NCBI RefSeq assembly: GCF_014212055.1
Contig: NZ_JACJVO010000013.1
Span: forward strand, 41,308-105,307
Source: Cohnella zeiphila
Lineage (GTDB): Bacteria > Bacillota > Bacilli > Paenibacillales > Paenibacillaceae
DNA: 64,000 nucleotides
Direction: 5' to 3'
Under the pieces are notes generated by a model. That model was not told the origin of the DNA, did no database searches, and saw only the letters and a list, made by a program, of their open reading frames with translations. Below, piece after piece: positions 1-8,110 of this stretch (position 1 is its first letter; the number at the start of each line of letters is the position of its first letter). Both the position numbers and the translations under genes were made by a program.

Positions 1-182
1 ATCCGATCGAAATAAGAGGAGATTTTCCGGTTCACGTGGCTCGGATGGTCATTTCATGAGCGATAAAGGGAGCATTTCCCGTTCAAGTCGCCAATAGCGA
101 AAATCGCCCAGCGAAAGTTCGCCTAGCGAAATTCGCTTTTACCCAAAATCGCCGCATTTGTAGAATGTGAGGAGGAATTCCA
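1..182. other. Non-coding left edge with short repeats
   Basis: I see no gene in this stretch. It holds an 18-base sequence (17-34, AGGAGATTTTCCGGTTCA) that recurs exactly at 11395-11412, and a related stretch at about 67-86 (GGGAGCATTTCCCGTTCAAG) that resembles sequence near 11350. The last 15 bases carry the ribosome binding site (GAGGAGG) of the aldo/keto reductase. Confidence 0.6.
97..136. repeat. Three tandem mini-hairpins
   Basis: Three small palindromes follow each other at 14-15 base spacing: GCGAAAATCGC (97-107), GCGAAAGTTCGC (111-122) and GCGAAATTCGC (126-136). Each folds into a 4-5 bp stem and the arms are preserved while the loops vary. They sit just upstream of the reductase ribosome binding site. 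Function unknown; they could be decayed intergenic repeat copies. Confidence 0.5.
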
Positions 183-1010
183 ATGGTTTCTTCGATTCAA
201 GCGAGCGCCAAGCTTTCGAACGGCGTGGAAATGCCGTGGCTCGGCCTCGGCGTCTGGAAAGTGAAGGTCAAGGAAGAGGTCGAGCGCGCCGTTCACGCCG
301 CTGTCGCAGCGGGCTACCGCAGCATCGATACGGCGAAAGTGTACGGCAACGAAGCCGACGTCGGGGAAGCGATCCGCACGTGCGGCGTGTCCCGCGACAA
401 ACTGTTCGTCACGACCAAAATATGGAACGAGGATCAGGGATACGACCGGACGCTGGCCGCGTTCGAGGGAAGCCGCAAGCGGCTGGGGCTGGACGTGATC
501 GATCTGCTGCTCATCCACTGGCCGGGCAAGGACCGCTACGTCGACACCTGGCGCGCCTTGGAGAAGCTGTACGAGGAAGGCAGCGTCCGCGCGATCGGAG
601 TAAGCAACTTCCAGGTTCGCCATCTGGAGGCGCTCGCCGCCGCCGGCCGCATGACGCCGATGGTCAACCAGGTAGAATTCCATCCGCTGCTCACCCAGAA
701 GGAACTGCTCTCCTACTGCCGCGCCAACGGCATTCAGCTGGAAGCGTGGAGCCCGCTCATGCAGGGCCATCTCGACCACCCGGCGCTCGCCGACATTGCG
801 GCGGCGCACGGCAAAACGCCGGCGCAGATCGTGCTCCGCTGGGATCTGCAGCATGGCGTCGTCACCATTCCGAAGTCGGTGACGCCTTCGCGGATCGCGG
901 AGAACGCCGGCATCTTCGACTTCTCGTTGACCGATGAAGAAGTCGCGCGCCTCGACGCGCTGAACGAGAACCGCCGGTTCGGCCCGAACCCGGACGAAAT
1001 GCTTTTTTAG
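183..1010 (+). CDS. Aldo/keto reductase
   Basis: A 275-residue cytosolic NADPH-dependent oxidoreductase that reduces aldehydes or ketones (methylglyoxal-type carbonyls in close relatives such as Bacillus YvgN/YtbE). The length fits a single TIM-barrel domain of this superfamily. The catalytic tetrad can be read: Asp49 and Tyr54 in SIDTAKVYGNE, Lys79 in TTKIWNE, His112 in LLIHWPG. The cofactor region near the C terminus (IPKSVTPSRIAENAGIFDF) is also typical. The start is set by GAGGAGG 7 bases ahead of the ATG. It is a single-gene unit that ends at a strong terminator; the substrate cannot be read from the sequence. Confidence 0.93.
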   Translation: MVSSIQASAKLSNGVEMPWLGLGVWKVKVKEEVERAVHAAVAAGYRSIDTAKVYGNEADVGEAIRTCGVSRDKLFVTTKIWNEDQGYDRTLAAFEGSRKRLGLDVIDLLLIHWPGKDRYVDTWRALEKLYEEGSVRAIGVSNFQVRHLEALAAAGRMTPMVNQVEFHPLLTQKELLSYCRANGIQLEAWSPLMQGHLDHPALADIAAAHGKTPAQIVLRWDLQHGVVTIPKSVTPSRIAENAGIFDFSLTDEEVARLDALNENRRFGPNPDEMLF

Positions 1011-1018
1011 GAAGCTCC

Positions 1019-1043
1019 GGATGCGATGTTTTATATCGCATCC
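1019..1043. repeat. Short perfect hairpin of the CGATGTTTT family
   Basis: GGATGCGAT and ATCGCATCC form a perfect 9-bp stem around a GTTTTAT loop, starting 9 bases after the reductase stop codon. The loop core resembles hairpins at 62254, 62305 and 62356. It may be a dispersed hairpin repeat or a second, weaker terminator. Confidence 0.55.
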
Positions 1044-1060
1044 GCCCTTTCGCCAAGCCC

Positions 1061-1107
1061 AAAGCCCGCTGTTTGCGATAAAAAACATCGCAGACAGCGG
1101 GCTTTTT
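1061..1107 (+). terminator. Rho-independent terminator after the reductase
   Basis: AAAGCCCGCTGT...ACAGCGGGCTTTTT forms a stem of about 12 bp, with an inner GCGAT/ATCGC pair, followed by a T run. It also separates the rightward reductase from the end of the leftward exporter operon at 1114 and could act on both. Confidence 0.88.
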
Positions 1108-1113
1108 CTCCTT

Positions 1114-2265
1114 TTAGCTCATCGCGGACTTCATAAAGCCGCGGAAGCGGAGCAGCGCGACGAGCAGGCCGGCGGCCGCGAAGGCGGCGAGCACGCCGAG
1201 CGACGGCAGAATCGCACCCAGATGAGCGCCGCGCAGCATGATGTCCTGGAACGCGCTCTGCGCCCAGTATTGCGGGATGAAGTGGCTGATCGTCCGCATT
1301 GTCTTTGGCATGAGCTCGGCCGGGAACCATAGTCCGCCGAGCACGGCGCCGCCCATCGCCACCAGCTGGGTGAACGCCATGCCCTGGTTCTCGCCGCGAA
1401 CGAGCATGCACAGCGCGAGCCCGATTCCGGTGCCGCACAGCGCCAGCAGGATGACGAGCACGACGATCGCCGCCACGTTTCCGAGTTCAAGGCCGTAGAC
1501 GAAATGTCCGAATCCGAGCAGCACCGCGCATTGGGCAAGCGCGACGACCATGTACGCCAGCCACATGCCGAGCAGGTAGTTCAGCGGGGCGAGCCGCGTC
1601 GTGCGCAGCCGCGCGGTCATGCCGGACGACTTGTCGCCGAGGAAGCGGCGAATCATCGAGATGGTCACGTAGAAAACGAACATGACCGTATACCCGGGAA
1701 CGACTTGCGCGATCGTATTGACGGCGGTCGCGTTCTGCGGCTTGTCGTCGATGAGCAGCGGCGACGCGAGCGCCTGCTTCCGCTGATCGACGTTCTCGCC
1801 CGCCGCCTTCAGCGCTCCGTCGATCTTCGTCTCGCGCAGATCGTTCGCGACGTTCTCCAGCGACGCCCGAACGGCCGCGACCGTATTCGAAGACGAGTCG
1901 CTGTACAGCTCGACGGAAGCCTGCTTCCCGCCCGCTCCGCCGATCTCGTCGGCGAATCCTTGCGGAATGACGAGCAGCGAGCTCATCTTGCCGTTCCGGA
2001 TCCGGTCCACCTGGTCGTCCAGCGTACTTGCATCCTTCGCTTCCAGCCGGAAGCCGCTTTTCTGGGCCAGGGAATCGAGAAACGATTGCGACGCCTGCGT
2101 CCGGTCGAGGTCGATATAAGGCAGCGAGATCGATGAACTGCCCAAGTGGCTGAATACGGAGCCGAACAGGATGATGAACAGAACCGGCATCAGCAGCAGC
2201 CAGAAGAACGTTCCTTTTTCCTTCAAAAGCAGCTTCCATTCCTTCATCGCAATGCTAAGCGCCAT
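1114..2265 (-). CDS. ABC-2 type exporter permease
   Basis: A 383-residue membrane protein of the ABC-2 family (YhgE/YhaP or drug-exporter type). It has one N-terminal transmembrane segment (about 20-40: TFFWLLLMPVLFIILFG), then an extracytoplasmic loop of about 140 residues, then five C-terminal membrane segments ending near residue 375. This layout matches exporters that pair with NatA/DrrA-like ATPases. It lies 25 bases after the ATPase gene in the same direction, so the two form a full transporter. The start is supported by GAGGGGA ahead of ATG. It is the last gene of the five-gene unit that begins with the YtrA-type repressor. The substrate is unknown; antibiotic or peptide export is the family default. 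Confidence 0.88.
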   Translation of the reverse strand: MALSIAMKEWKLLLKEKGTFFWLLLMPVLFIILFGSVFSHLGSSSISLPYIDLDRTQASQSFLDSLAQKSGFRLEAKDASTLDDQVDRIRNGKMSSLLVIPQGFADEIGGAGGKQASVELYSDSSSNTVAAVRASLENVANDLRETKIDGALKAAGENVDQRKQALASPLLIDDKPQNATAVNTIAQVVPGYTVMFVFYVTISMIRRFLGDKSSGMTARLRTTRLAPLNYLLGMWLAYMVVALAQCAVLLGFGHFVYGLELGNVAAIVVLVILLALCGTGIGLALCMLVRGENQGMAFTQLVAMGGAVLGGLWFPAELMPKTMRTISHFIPQYWAQSAFQDIMLRGAHLGAILPSLGVLAAFAAAGLLVALLRFRGFMKSAMS

Positions 2266-2290
2266 ATGAATGTCCCCTCTCCAAGCTCCC

Positions 2291-3217
2291 TTAATTGTCC
2301 CGAAGCGTCGTGCCCGTCAACGACAGGAACACCGATTCGAGGGAAGGCCGTACGATCTCGAGCTGCTTCACTTTCAGCGACCTGGCCTTGCAGGCGGAAG
2401 CCCAGGCGGTCAGCGCGTCGAGCGGAGACGGCGTCTCCAGCACCCAGCCCCGCTCCCTCGGCGCCGGCTTGCCGAATCCGGACGGAACCGGAGGAAGCGC
2501 CCCGCCTTCCTGCAGCTCCAAGTAAACGGCCTGCATGCCGAACCGGTCCAGTACTTCGCCGAGCTCGCCCTTCGCGATCACTTCGCCGTGGTCGATGATC
2601 GCCAGCTCGTCGCACAGCGTCTCGACTTCTTCCATGTAGTGGGTCGAGTACAGGACCGTCACCCCGCCCTGCTGCAAGGACCGGATCATCTCGAAAATAT
2701 GATTGCGGGACTGCGGGTCGATGCCGACGGTCGGTTCGTCCATGATGATCAGCTTCGGCCGGTGCAGCAGCGCCGCCGCGAGGTTCACCCGCCGCTTCAT
2801 GCCGCCGGAGAACTTCTCCACGGCGTCCTTGGCCCGGTCCGCGAGACCGACCTGCTCCAGCACTTCTCCGATCCGCCGCTTCAAGGCGCTTCCGCGCACC
2901 CCGTACATCTCCCCGAAAAAAGCGAGGTTATCGAACGCGCTCAGCTTCTCGTACAGCGTAATTCCTTGGGGCACGTAACCGATCTGCTGCCGGATCTCCC
3001 GGGCGCTTTTCCTTACGTCCCGCCCGAAGACGGACACGCTTCCCCGGTCGGGCTCGAGCAACCCCGACAAAATCTTCATCGACGTGGATTTCCCCGCTCC
3101 GTTCGGCCCGAGCAGACCGAAGCAGCTTCCTTCCCGCACTTCGAACGATATCTCCTTGAGCGCCGGCTTGCCGTCGTACGATTTCGCGACTTGCGCCATC
3201 TCGATCGCTTTTCCCAT
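2291..3217 (-). CDS. ABC transporter ATP-binding protein (exporter type)
   Basis: A 308-residue cytoplasmic ATPase. Walker A is GPNGAGKST at residues 37-45, the signature is FSGGMKRRVNLA, Walker B is LIIMDEP and the switch His follows in LYSTHYMEE. After the roughly 230-residue ATPase core there is a C-terminal extension of about 75 residues, usual for NatA/DrrA-type exporters. The reading frame stays open well upstream, but AGGGAGGATCGGC ahead of the ATG at 3217 and the start of homology (MGKAIEMAQVAKSYDG) fix this start. It pairs with the permease at 1114-2265 and follows another permease by 20 bases. Confidence 0.93.
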   Translation of the reverse strand: MGKAIEMAQVAKSYDGKPALKEISFEVREGSCFGLLGPNGAGKSTSMKILSGLLEPDRGSVSVFGRDVRKSAREIRQQIGYVPQGITLYEKLSAFDNLAFFGEMYGVRGSALKRRIGEVLEQVGLADRAKDAVEKFSGGMKRRVNLAAALLHRPKLIIMDEPTVGIDPQSRNHIFEMIRSLQQGGVTVLYSTHYMEEVETLCDELAIIDHGEVIAKGELGEVLDRFGMQAVYLELQEGGALPPVPSGFGKPAPRERGWVLETPSPLDALTAWASACKARSLKVKQLEIVRPSLESVFLSLTGTTLRDN

Positions 3218-3237
3218 GCCGATCCTCCCTCTCCGCC

Positions 3238-3987
3238 TTATAAGGTCATGAATTTCTTGCATATTTGAACGGAACCGGCAAGCATCAGCGCGGCGAGCAG
3301 CCAGATCACGGGAAAACTGATCCAGAACGCCAATGCCGAATGCGACGAAAACAGAGACATTTCGTAATCGCCGTTCGAATCGGCGGATCTGGCGATATTG
3401 AGCCAATTGAGCGCATTGCCGAGCACGCCGAAAGAGATCCAGACAAGCGGCGATATCCCCTTTAGCCTGGAGCGGACCAAGACGCCGGCCAGCAAACCGA
3501 GCGACAGCATAAAAGGAGCGATGGCCGCAACCACCAGCAAATATTGGGCGGCGACGGCGCCGAAGCTTCTCACTCCCTCCGCCGTCGTGCCGTGGAGCGC
3601 CGCATTGTAGAGCGCGAGCAGGACGATCGCCGCGAAATAAACGAGCAGCGTTAGCCCGGCTTGCGCCAGCGAGGCGGCATATTTGGCCAGCATCAGCTTG
3701 GAACGCGAGAACGGAAGGGTCAGCCACCAGCCGTACGTTCCGTTCGACCATTCCCGCTTCACAAGCCGGTACGAAATGCCGAACACGAGATACGGAAAGG
3801 CATAGGTAGCGTACAGCATGTATTCGGGCTTGAAGTCTCCCCGGCCCCCCCAGATCGTCAGCGCGGCCAGCGCCAGCACTACGAGAGCGCCGACGTACAT
3901 CCAGACCCCCTTCCGGCTCAGCCATCGGCGAAATTCCATATGAAATTCATGCCGGTACAAGGCGTTGAACGTGCCGCTTTTCATCAT
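3238..3987 (-). CDS. ABC transporter permease
   Basis: A 249-residue integral membrane protein with about six membrane segments (around 28-46, 60-75, 105-130, 150-175, 183-200 and 218-240), separated by short loops. It looks like the permeases of bacitracin- or YtrC/YtrD-type exporters but has no catalytic motif of its own. The gene follows the first ATPase of the operon by 10 bases and has AGGAGG ahead of the start, so it most likely forms a transporter with that ATPase (3998-4693). The operon therefore encodes two ATPase-permease pairs under one repressor, as in the Bacillus ytr operon. Export of a cell-wall-active compound is inferred only from that parallel. Confidence 0.82.
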   Translation of the reverse strand: MMKSGTFNALYRHEFHMEFRRWLSRKGVWMYVGALVVLALAALTIWGGRGDFKPEYMLYATYAFPYLVFGISYRLVKREWSNGTYGWWLTLPFSRSKLMLAKYAASLAQAGLTLLVYFAAIVLLALYNAALHGTTAEGVRSFGAVAAQYLLVVAAIAPFMLSLGLLAGVLVRSRLKGISPLVWISFGVLGNALNWLNIARSADSNGDYEMSLFSSHSALAFWISFPVIWLLAALMLAGSVQICKKFMTL

Positions 3988-3997
3988 CGCTTCCTCC

Positions 3998-4693
3998 TTA
4001 GCTGTAGAGCTGCCGGTAAATGTCCTGCACCGACCCGCGCGAGGCCCGCAGCTCTTCGACGTGGCCCGACATGGCGTTGCGCCCGTCCTTCATGAACACC
4101 GCGTAGTCGAACAGACTCTCCGTCTCCGCGATCTCGTGCGTGCAGATCAGAACCGTCTGCCGCCGCTCCGAGAACGAGTCGATCAGCGCCGCGACGATCT
4201 TCTCCCGGGAGATCATGTCGATGCCGGAGAACGGTTCGTCCAGCACGAGCAGCGGAACGTCGCGGGCCAGGCAGATCGCCAGCATGAGCCGCGCCTCCTG
4301 CCCTTTGGACATGCCGCGAACGTCCATCTCGGCGTCCAGCCCGAGCGCGCGGACAAGTTCCCAGGCGCGGTCTTTATCGAATCCGGGCAGCAGGGAAGCT
4401 CCCCATTCTACGGCGTGCTCTACTCGATGCGATTCGAACCAGCGGGCCCGGTCCGGCAGGTAGGAGATGCTGGCGTTCAGCTGCCAGGACGGATACTGTC
4501 CCAAGATGCTGAGCGTTCCTTGATCGGGCGAGACGAGTCCGGTCAGCATTCTCATGAACGTCGATTTGCCCGCGCCGTTCGGTCCGAGAATCGCGGTGAC
4601 GGCATGCTCCGGAATATCGACGTCCAATCCGGCGAGCGCCATTCGCTTGCCGTACTTCTTCGTCAGATTCGCGGCGTGAATCGCTGACTTCAT
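3998..4693 (-). CDS. ABC transporter ATP-binding protein (YtrB-like)
   Basis: A 231-residue cytoplasmic ATPase. Walker A is GPNGAGKST at residues 37-45, the signature region is atypical (MSKGQEARLMLA), Walker B is LLVLDEP and the switch His is in CTHEIAETE. It is short, with little beyond the ATPase core, as in YtrB. Its ATG overlaps the stop of the regulator gene (ATGA), so the two are translationally coupled, with AAAGGAGG ahead. The partner permease is the next gene. Likely controlled by the YtrA-type repressor encoded immediately upstream. Confidence 0.9.
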   Translation of the reverse strand: MKSAIHAANLTKKYGKRMALAGLDVDIPEHAVTAILGPNGAGKSTFMRMLTGLVSPDQGTLSILGQYPSWQLNASISYLPDRARWFESHRVEHAVEWGASLLPGFDKDRAWELVRALGLDAEMDVRGMSKGQEARLMLAICLARDVPLLVLDEPFSGIDMISREKIVAALIDSFSERRQTVLICTHEIAETESLFDYAVFMKDGRNAMSGHVEELRASRGSVQDIYRQLYS

Positions 4694-5082
4694 CGCGCTT
4701 CGCCTCCTTTGCTCCGCAGGATGGCGGCCACTTCCGACGCCGTGAAGCCGAGGCTGCCCAGCTTGGCGAGAAATTCATCCACCGCTTCTTCCGCGAGCCG
4801 GTAGCGAATCGTCCGCACCTTTTCGGAGTCGGTCGTAATGAACGTCCCTTGCCCACGCCTCGTCTCCGTAAGCTGGTCGCGTTCCAGCTCCTGGTAAGCC
4901 CGCATGACCGTATTCGGATTGATCTTCAGCCCTTGCGCCATCTCCCGGACGGAAGGAATTTTCTCACCCAACGCTATCTCACCTTTCGCAATGGAACTTC
5001 GGACCTGAGCGAGCACCTGCTCGTAAAGAGGCTGGCTTAAATCGAGAACGAACTTCATCCCGCCTACGGTGGTCTCATTCAA
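4690..5082 (-). CDS. ytrA: GntR-family repressor, YtrA type
   Basis: A 130-residue regulator with an N-terminal winged helix-turn-helix (about 12-80; PLYEQVLAQVRSSIAKGEI, then PSVREMAQGLKINPNTVMRAYQELE) and only a short helical C-terminal dimerisation tail. The lack of a ligand-binding domain defines the YtrA subfamily. The start codon is TTG at 5082, 5 bases after AGGAGGTG; the nearby ATG is out of frame. It heads an operon of two ATPase-permease pairs, and a matching palindrome overlaps the promoter. In the family, these repressors are relieved during exposure to cell-wall-active antibiotics; that inducer is inference here. Confidence 0.9.
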   Translation of the reverse strand: MNETTVGGMKFVLDLSQPLYEQVLAQVRSSIAKGEIALGEKIPSVREMAQGLKINPNTVMRAYQELERDQLTETRRGQGTFITTDSEKVRTIRYRLAEEAVDEFLAKLGSLGFTASEVAAILRSKGGEAR

Positions 5083-5115
5083 GCGGGCACCTCCTCCATG
5101 TATCCCTTGACTTAA

Positions 5116-5138
5116 GTGTATTATATCACTTAATACAC
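5116..5138 (-). promoter_or_regulatory. YtrA-type operator over the -10 box
   Basis: GTGTATTA-N7-TAATACAC is a perfect 8-bp inverted repeat, 34 bases upstream of the TTG start. On the leftward strand a consensus TATAAT (5120-5125) lies inside it, with a weak -35 (TTGCTC) 16 bases upstream. Repressor binding would block the promoter directly. The sequence is close to operators known for GntR proteins of the YtrA subfamily. Confidence 0.8.
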
Positions 5139-5157
5139 ATAGAGCAATAGGCGCGGC

Positions 5158-5190
5158 AAAAAAATCCGGGCCCCGATCGGGTACCCGGAT
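5158..5190 (-). terminator. Terminator of the pseudouridine synthase gene
   Basis: On the leftward strand ATCCGGG...CCCGGAT forms a GC-rich stem followed by seven T. It lies 29 bases after the stop at 5219 and insulates that gene from the GntR operon promoter. Confidence 0.85.
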
Positions 5191-5218
5191 GATGCGGTCC
5201 GTATGTCCTCAAGCGTCT

Positions 5219-6187
5219 TTATTCGAGAATCAGCGCATCTGCGCGGAGACCCGCCTCTTCCAGCGTCTGCCTCATTCGCGGAGGAAGCGGCGCCCGGAAC
5301 TCCCGCCCGTCGGGCAGCCGAATCCGCCAGGCATGAAGCAGCTGATGGTTGACGCCGGCAAACGGCTTGCCTCCGTATTTGACGTCTCCGAGCAGCGGGT
5401 GGCCGATGCTCTGAAAGTGGGCGCGGATCTGGTGCGTACGGCCGCTGATCAATTCGACCTCGATGAGCGAATAACGGCGGCCGCTCTGCAGGACGCGGTA
5501 GCGCGTCATCGCCGATTTGCCGCGGCTTTCGCCGGACGGTCCGTCCGACTCCGCCGGCTGCGGGGCAACCCTCGTCCGGTTGCCGCGCTCGTCCCGGATC
5601 AGGTCGCCGGTCAGCTCCCCTTCTCCCTCCATCCAGCCTTCTACGGCGGTGACGTAGTATTTCTCCATCTCGTGCTTCTGGATCCATTGGTTGAGCTGAT
5701 GCAGCATCCCCGCCGTTTTCCCGACGAGCACGAGACCGCTCGTGTTCCGGTCCAGCCGGTTGGCCGTCGCCGGCATGAACAGCGGACTGTCCAGCTCGCC
5801 CTTCCGATACAGGTAGGCATGCACCCGGTTGATCAGCGTATCCTTCTGGTCGCTGCGGTCGGGATGGGTAAGCATGCCGGCCGGCTTCCGCGCGACGAGC
5901 AGCTGCTCGTCCTCGTACGCCACGTCGATGTTCGCGTTGACGCCGACGTACTTCGTTTTTTTCTGCCCTTTGGACGCTTCCGCGTACCGTTCTTCTTCCA
6001 CGTAAAGCGTCAGCTCGTCGCCGGCCGCCAGCTCGTAATTTTGATTTTTGCGCTTGCCGTTGATCTTCGCCTTGCCTTGATCGATCATCTTATAAATCTG
6101 GCCGAGCGGAAGGTTCGGCATCAGCGTCCGCAAATAGCGGTGCAGCCGCTTGCCGCTCTCCGAGGCGGTGATGGTGCGGGTGATCAT
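5219..6187 (-). CDS. RluA-family pseudouridine synthase
   Basis: A 322-residue RNA-modifying enzyme that isomerises uridine to pseudouridine, most likely in 23S rRNA (RluC/RluD type). It has an N-terminal S4-like RNA-binding region (about 12-65, with KMIDQGKAKINGK) and the catalytic domain from about 88. The family motif is RLDRNTSG, with catalytic Asp146, followed by the RTHQIRAH motif and LLGDVKYGG near residue 275. The start has a GGAGAGTGG-type ribosome binding site at a rather long spacing. It is a single gene with its own terminator. The exact target site cannot be assigned from sequence. Confidence 0.93.
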   Translation of the reverse strand: MITRTITASESGKRLHRYLRTLMPNLPLGQIYKMIDQGKAKINGKRKNQNYELAAGDELTLYVEEERYAEASKGQKKTKYVGVNANIDVAYEDEQLLVARKPAGMLTHPDRSDQKDTLINRVHAYLYRKGELDSPLFMPATANRLDRNTSGLVLVGKTAGMLHQLNQWIQKHEMEKYYVTAVEGWMEGEGELTGDLIRDERGNRTRVAPQPAESDGPSGESRGKSAMTRYRVLQSGRRYSLIEVELISGRTHQIRAHFQSIGHPLLGDVKYGGKPFAGVNHQLLHAWRIRLPDGREFRAPLPPRMRQTLEEAGLRADALILE

Positions 6188-6259
6188 AACAGAAGGCCAC
6201 TCTCCATGATAGGACTTGATTCGTCCTTAGCGTAACAATTCGGAAGCCAATGCACAAGC

Positions 6260-6299
6260 TTGACGCCACTTCGTTGTTGTATATATAATTGCTATAGCA
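6260..6299 (+). promoter_or_regulatory. Promoter and candidate operator of the marR-MFS pair
   Basis: TTGACG (6260-6265) and TATAAT (6284-6289) are spaced by 18 bases. Immediately downstream lies a 10-bp perfect palindrome, TGCTATAGCA (6290-6299), flanked by TTGC/GCAA. Its place between the -10 box and the start codon suggests it is the binding site of the MarR protein encoded next. Confidence 0.65.
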
Positions 6300-6326
6300 T
6301 CTAATTGCAAGGAGGAACGATATCGC

Positions 6327-6761
6327 ATGAGCCTGGACGATTCGATCGGATTTCTGATCAATCAGGCCGGGAGGCGGATCTCCCAGCTGCTCGCCCAGCG
6401 CTTCGCGCCGTATGAAGTCACGACCGAACAGTGGTCGGTGCTGGCGCGGCTGCGCGAGGAGGACGGGATCAGCCAGAAGGAGCTGGCTTTTCGCGTCGGC
6501 AAGGACCAGACGAACGTAACCCGCATTCTCGATCAGCTGGAGCGCAAGCAGCTTGTCGTTCGGCGTCCGAATCCGGACGATCGCCGTTCCTTCCTCCCTT
6601 ATGTGACGGAAGAAGGCAATCGGGTTTACCTGCTGCTGCTTCCGATCGAGAAGGATGTCGTCGCCGAGGCGACCTCCGGCATCGGCAGCGAAGACCTTGC
6701 GAAGCTGAAGGAGCTTCTGGTCCGGGTAACCGACAATTCGCTGCAACGGCTGAATCTCTAG
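6327..6761 (+). CDS. MarR-family transcriptional regulator
   Basis: A 144-residue cytoplasmic regulator of normal MarR length. It has a central winged helix-turn-helix (about 50-100: GISQKELAFRVGKDQTNVTRILDQLE, with the wing at RRPNPDDRRSFLPYVTEEG) and flanking dimerisation helices. AAGGAGG lies 11 bases ahead of the ATG. It is followed after 33 bases by an MFS exporter in the same direction. The usual arrangement is autorepression plus repression of the exporter, relieved by an aromatic or drug-like ligand; that is inference from the family and the layout. Confidence 0.92.
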   Translation: MSLDDSIGFLINQAGRRISQLLAQRFAPYEVTTEQWSVLARLREEDGISQKELAFRVGKDQTNVTRILDQLERKQLVVRRPNPDDRRSFLPYVTEEGNRVYLLLLPIEKDVVAEATSGIGSEDLAKLKELLVRVTDNSLQRLNL

Positions 6762-6794
6762 CCAATCCAACAAGAAGAGGCGATCCGAAAAAAA

Positions 6795-8024
6795 ATGAAT
6801 GGACATCAAGAGTCAGAACGCTTGTGGACGCGCCGGTTCTTCAGCATCTGCTTCAGCAGTTTTTTTATTTTCATTTCTTTTTACGCATTGACGGCCACTC
6901 TGCCGACCTTCGTCACCGATCACCTCCATGGCAATCAGCAGCAGGCCGGTTGGGTCATGACCGCGTTCGTCATCGCCTCCGTGCTGATGCGGCCGTTCGC
7001 CGGCCGTTGGATGGACGGACCGGCCCGGCGAATCGTCCTGATCCTTTCATTCATCGTCTATATGCTGTCCGCCTTCGCTTATCCGGTCATTTCCGCCTTC
7101 GGCGTGCTTCTGCTGCTCCGGTTCGCGCACGGACTCAGCTTCGGAGCCGCGACGACGGGCAACGGCGCGATCGTCACGGAACTGATTCCCGCCCATCGCA
7201 AAGGCGAAGGGCTCGGCTACTACACGCTGGCCATGAACCTGGCGATGGTGCTCGGTCCGTTCCTCGGCTTGACCGTCATTCAGCGGTCCAGCTTCAACGT
7301 CCTGTACACGATTATGATCGTGTTCGGCGTACTGGGCTTGCTGTTCGGCCTGGCGACGGCGAAGAGCCGCAGACCGGAGGCAGCTTCCGCAAAGCCGAAG
7401 CCGCAGGCGGCCGGACGCCGGTTCCACTGGAAGTCGTTCCTGGAACCCCGCTCCATGCCGATCTCGCTTGTCGCGCTGTTCCTGTCGATCGCGTACAGCG
7501 GCATTCTGTCGTTCGTTCCCGGTTATGCCAAGGAGCTCGGCCTCGAGAACATCTCCAGCTACTACTTCGTCGTCTATGCCGTTATGATCGTTCTCGCCCG
7601 CCCTTTCACGGGCAAGCTGTTCGACCGGTTCCACCGCAACGTGATCGTCTATCCGACGCTGGCCCTCTATATCGTCGGGCTGATCGTTCTGGCGACGGCT
7701 CATTCGGCGTTCGCGTTCCTGCTGTCGGCGGCGCTGATCGGACTCGGCTTCGGCAGCCTGTTCCCCTGCCTGCAGACGATCGCGGTGCAGTCGGCCCCGC
7801 CGGAGCGGACCGGCCTCGCCACCGGCACGCTGTTTATTTTTTTCGACGGGGGGATCGGCATCGGCTCGGTTCTCCTCGGGAGCGTCGGTTCCGCGTCGAG
7901 CGACCGAACCATGTTTCTCCTCGCGGCCGTCTCGGTGTTTGTCGGCCTGCTCGTCTATCTTTCGCTTCTGCACCTTCGGCCCGCCTCCCGGGAAGCGGGT
8001 CTGGCGGAACGGGAAGCGTCCTGA
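6795..8024 (+). CDS. MFS transporter
   Basis: A 409-residue integral membrane protein with about 12 predicted helices in two halves split by a basic cytoplasmic loop around residues 190-215 (AKSRRPEAASAKPKPQ). The MFS motif between helices 2 and 3 is present as GRWMDGPARR, and its counterpart in the second half is GKLFDRFHRN. It resembles small-molecule efflux carriers such as YwoG. It sits in a two-gene unit with the MarR regulator, so it is probably the regulator's target. The ribosome binding site is AGAAGAGG. Its stop codon lies inside the terminator stem. The substrate is unknown. Confidence 0.88.
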   Translation: MNGHQESERLWTRRFFSICFSSFFIFISFYALTATLPTFVTDHLHGNQQQAGWVMTAFVIASVLMRPFAGRWMDGPARRIVLILSFIVYMLSAFAYPVISAFGVLLLLRFAHGLSFGAATTGNGAIVTELIPAHRKGEGLGYYTLAMNLAMVLGPFLGLTVIQRSSFNVLYTIMIVFGVLGLLFGLATAKSRRPEAASAKPKPQAAGRRFHWKSFLEPRSMPISLVALFLSIAYSGILSFVPGYAKELGLENISSYYFVVYAVMIVLARPFTGKLFDRFHRNVIVYPTLALYIVGLIVLATAHSAFAFLLSAALIGLGFGSLFPCLQTIAVQSAPPERTGLATGTLFIFFDGGIGIGSVLLGSVGSASSDRTMFLLAAVSVFVGLLVYLSLLHLRPASREAGLAEREAS

Positions 8025-8039
8025 GGGCGCTTCTTTTTG
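8014..8039 (+). terminator. Terminator overlapping the MFS stop codon
   Basis: GAAGCG (8014-8019) pairs with CGCTTC (8029-8034) and is followed by TTTTTT. The left arm begins before the TGA at 8022-8024, so termination is built into the end of the coding sequence. Confidence 0.75.
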
Positions 8040-8110
8040 CTGTAGTTTCCGTTCGCGATTCCTGATACAATCGGTTCAACACTCTCGTGGAGCAAGGAGG
8101 CCGATGCAAA

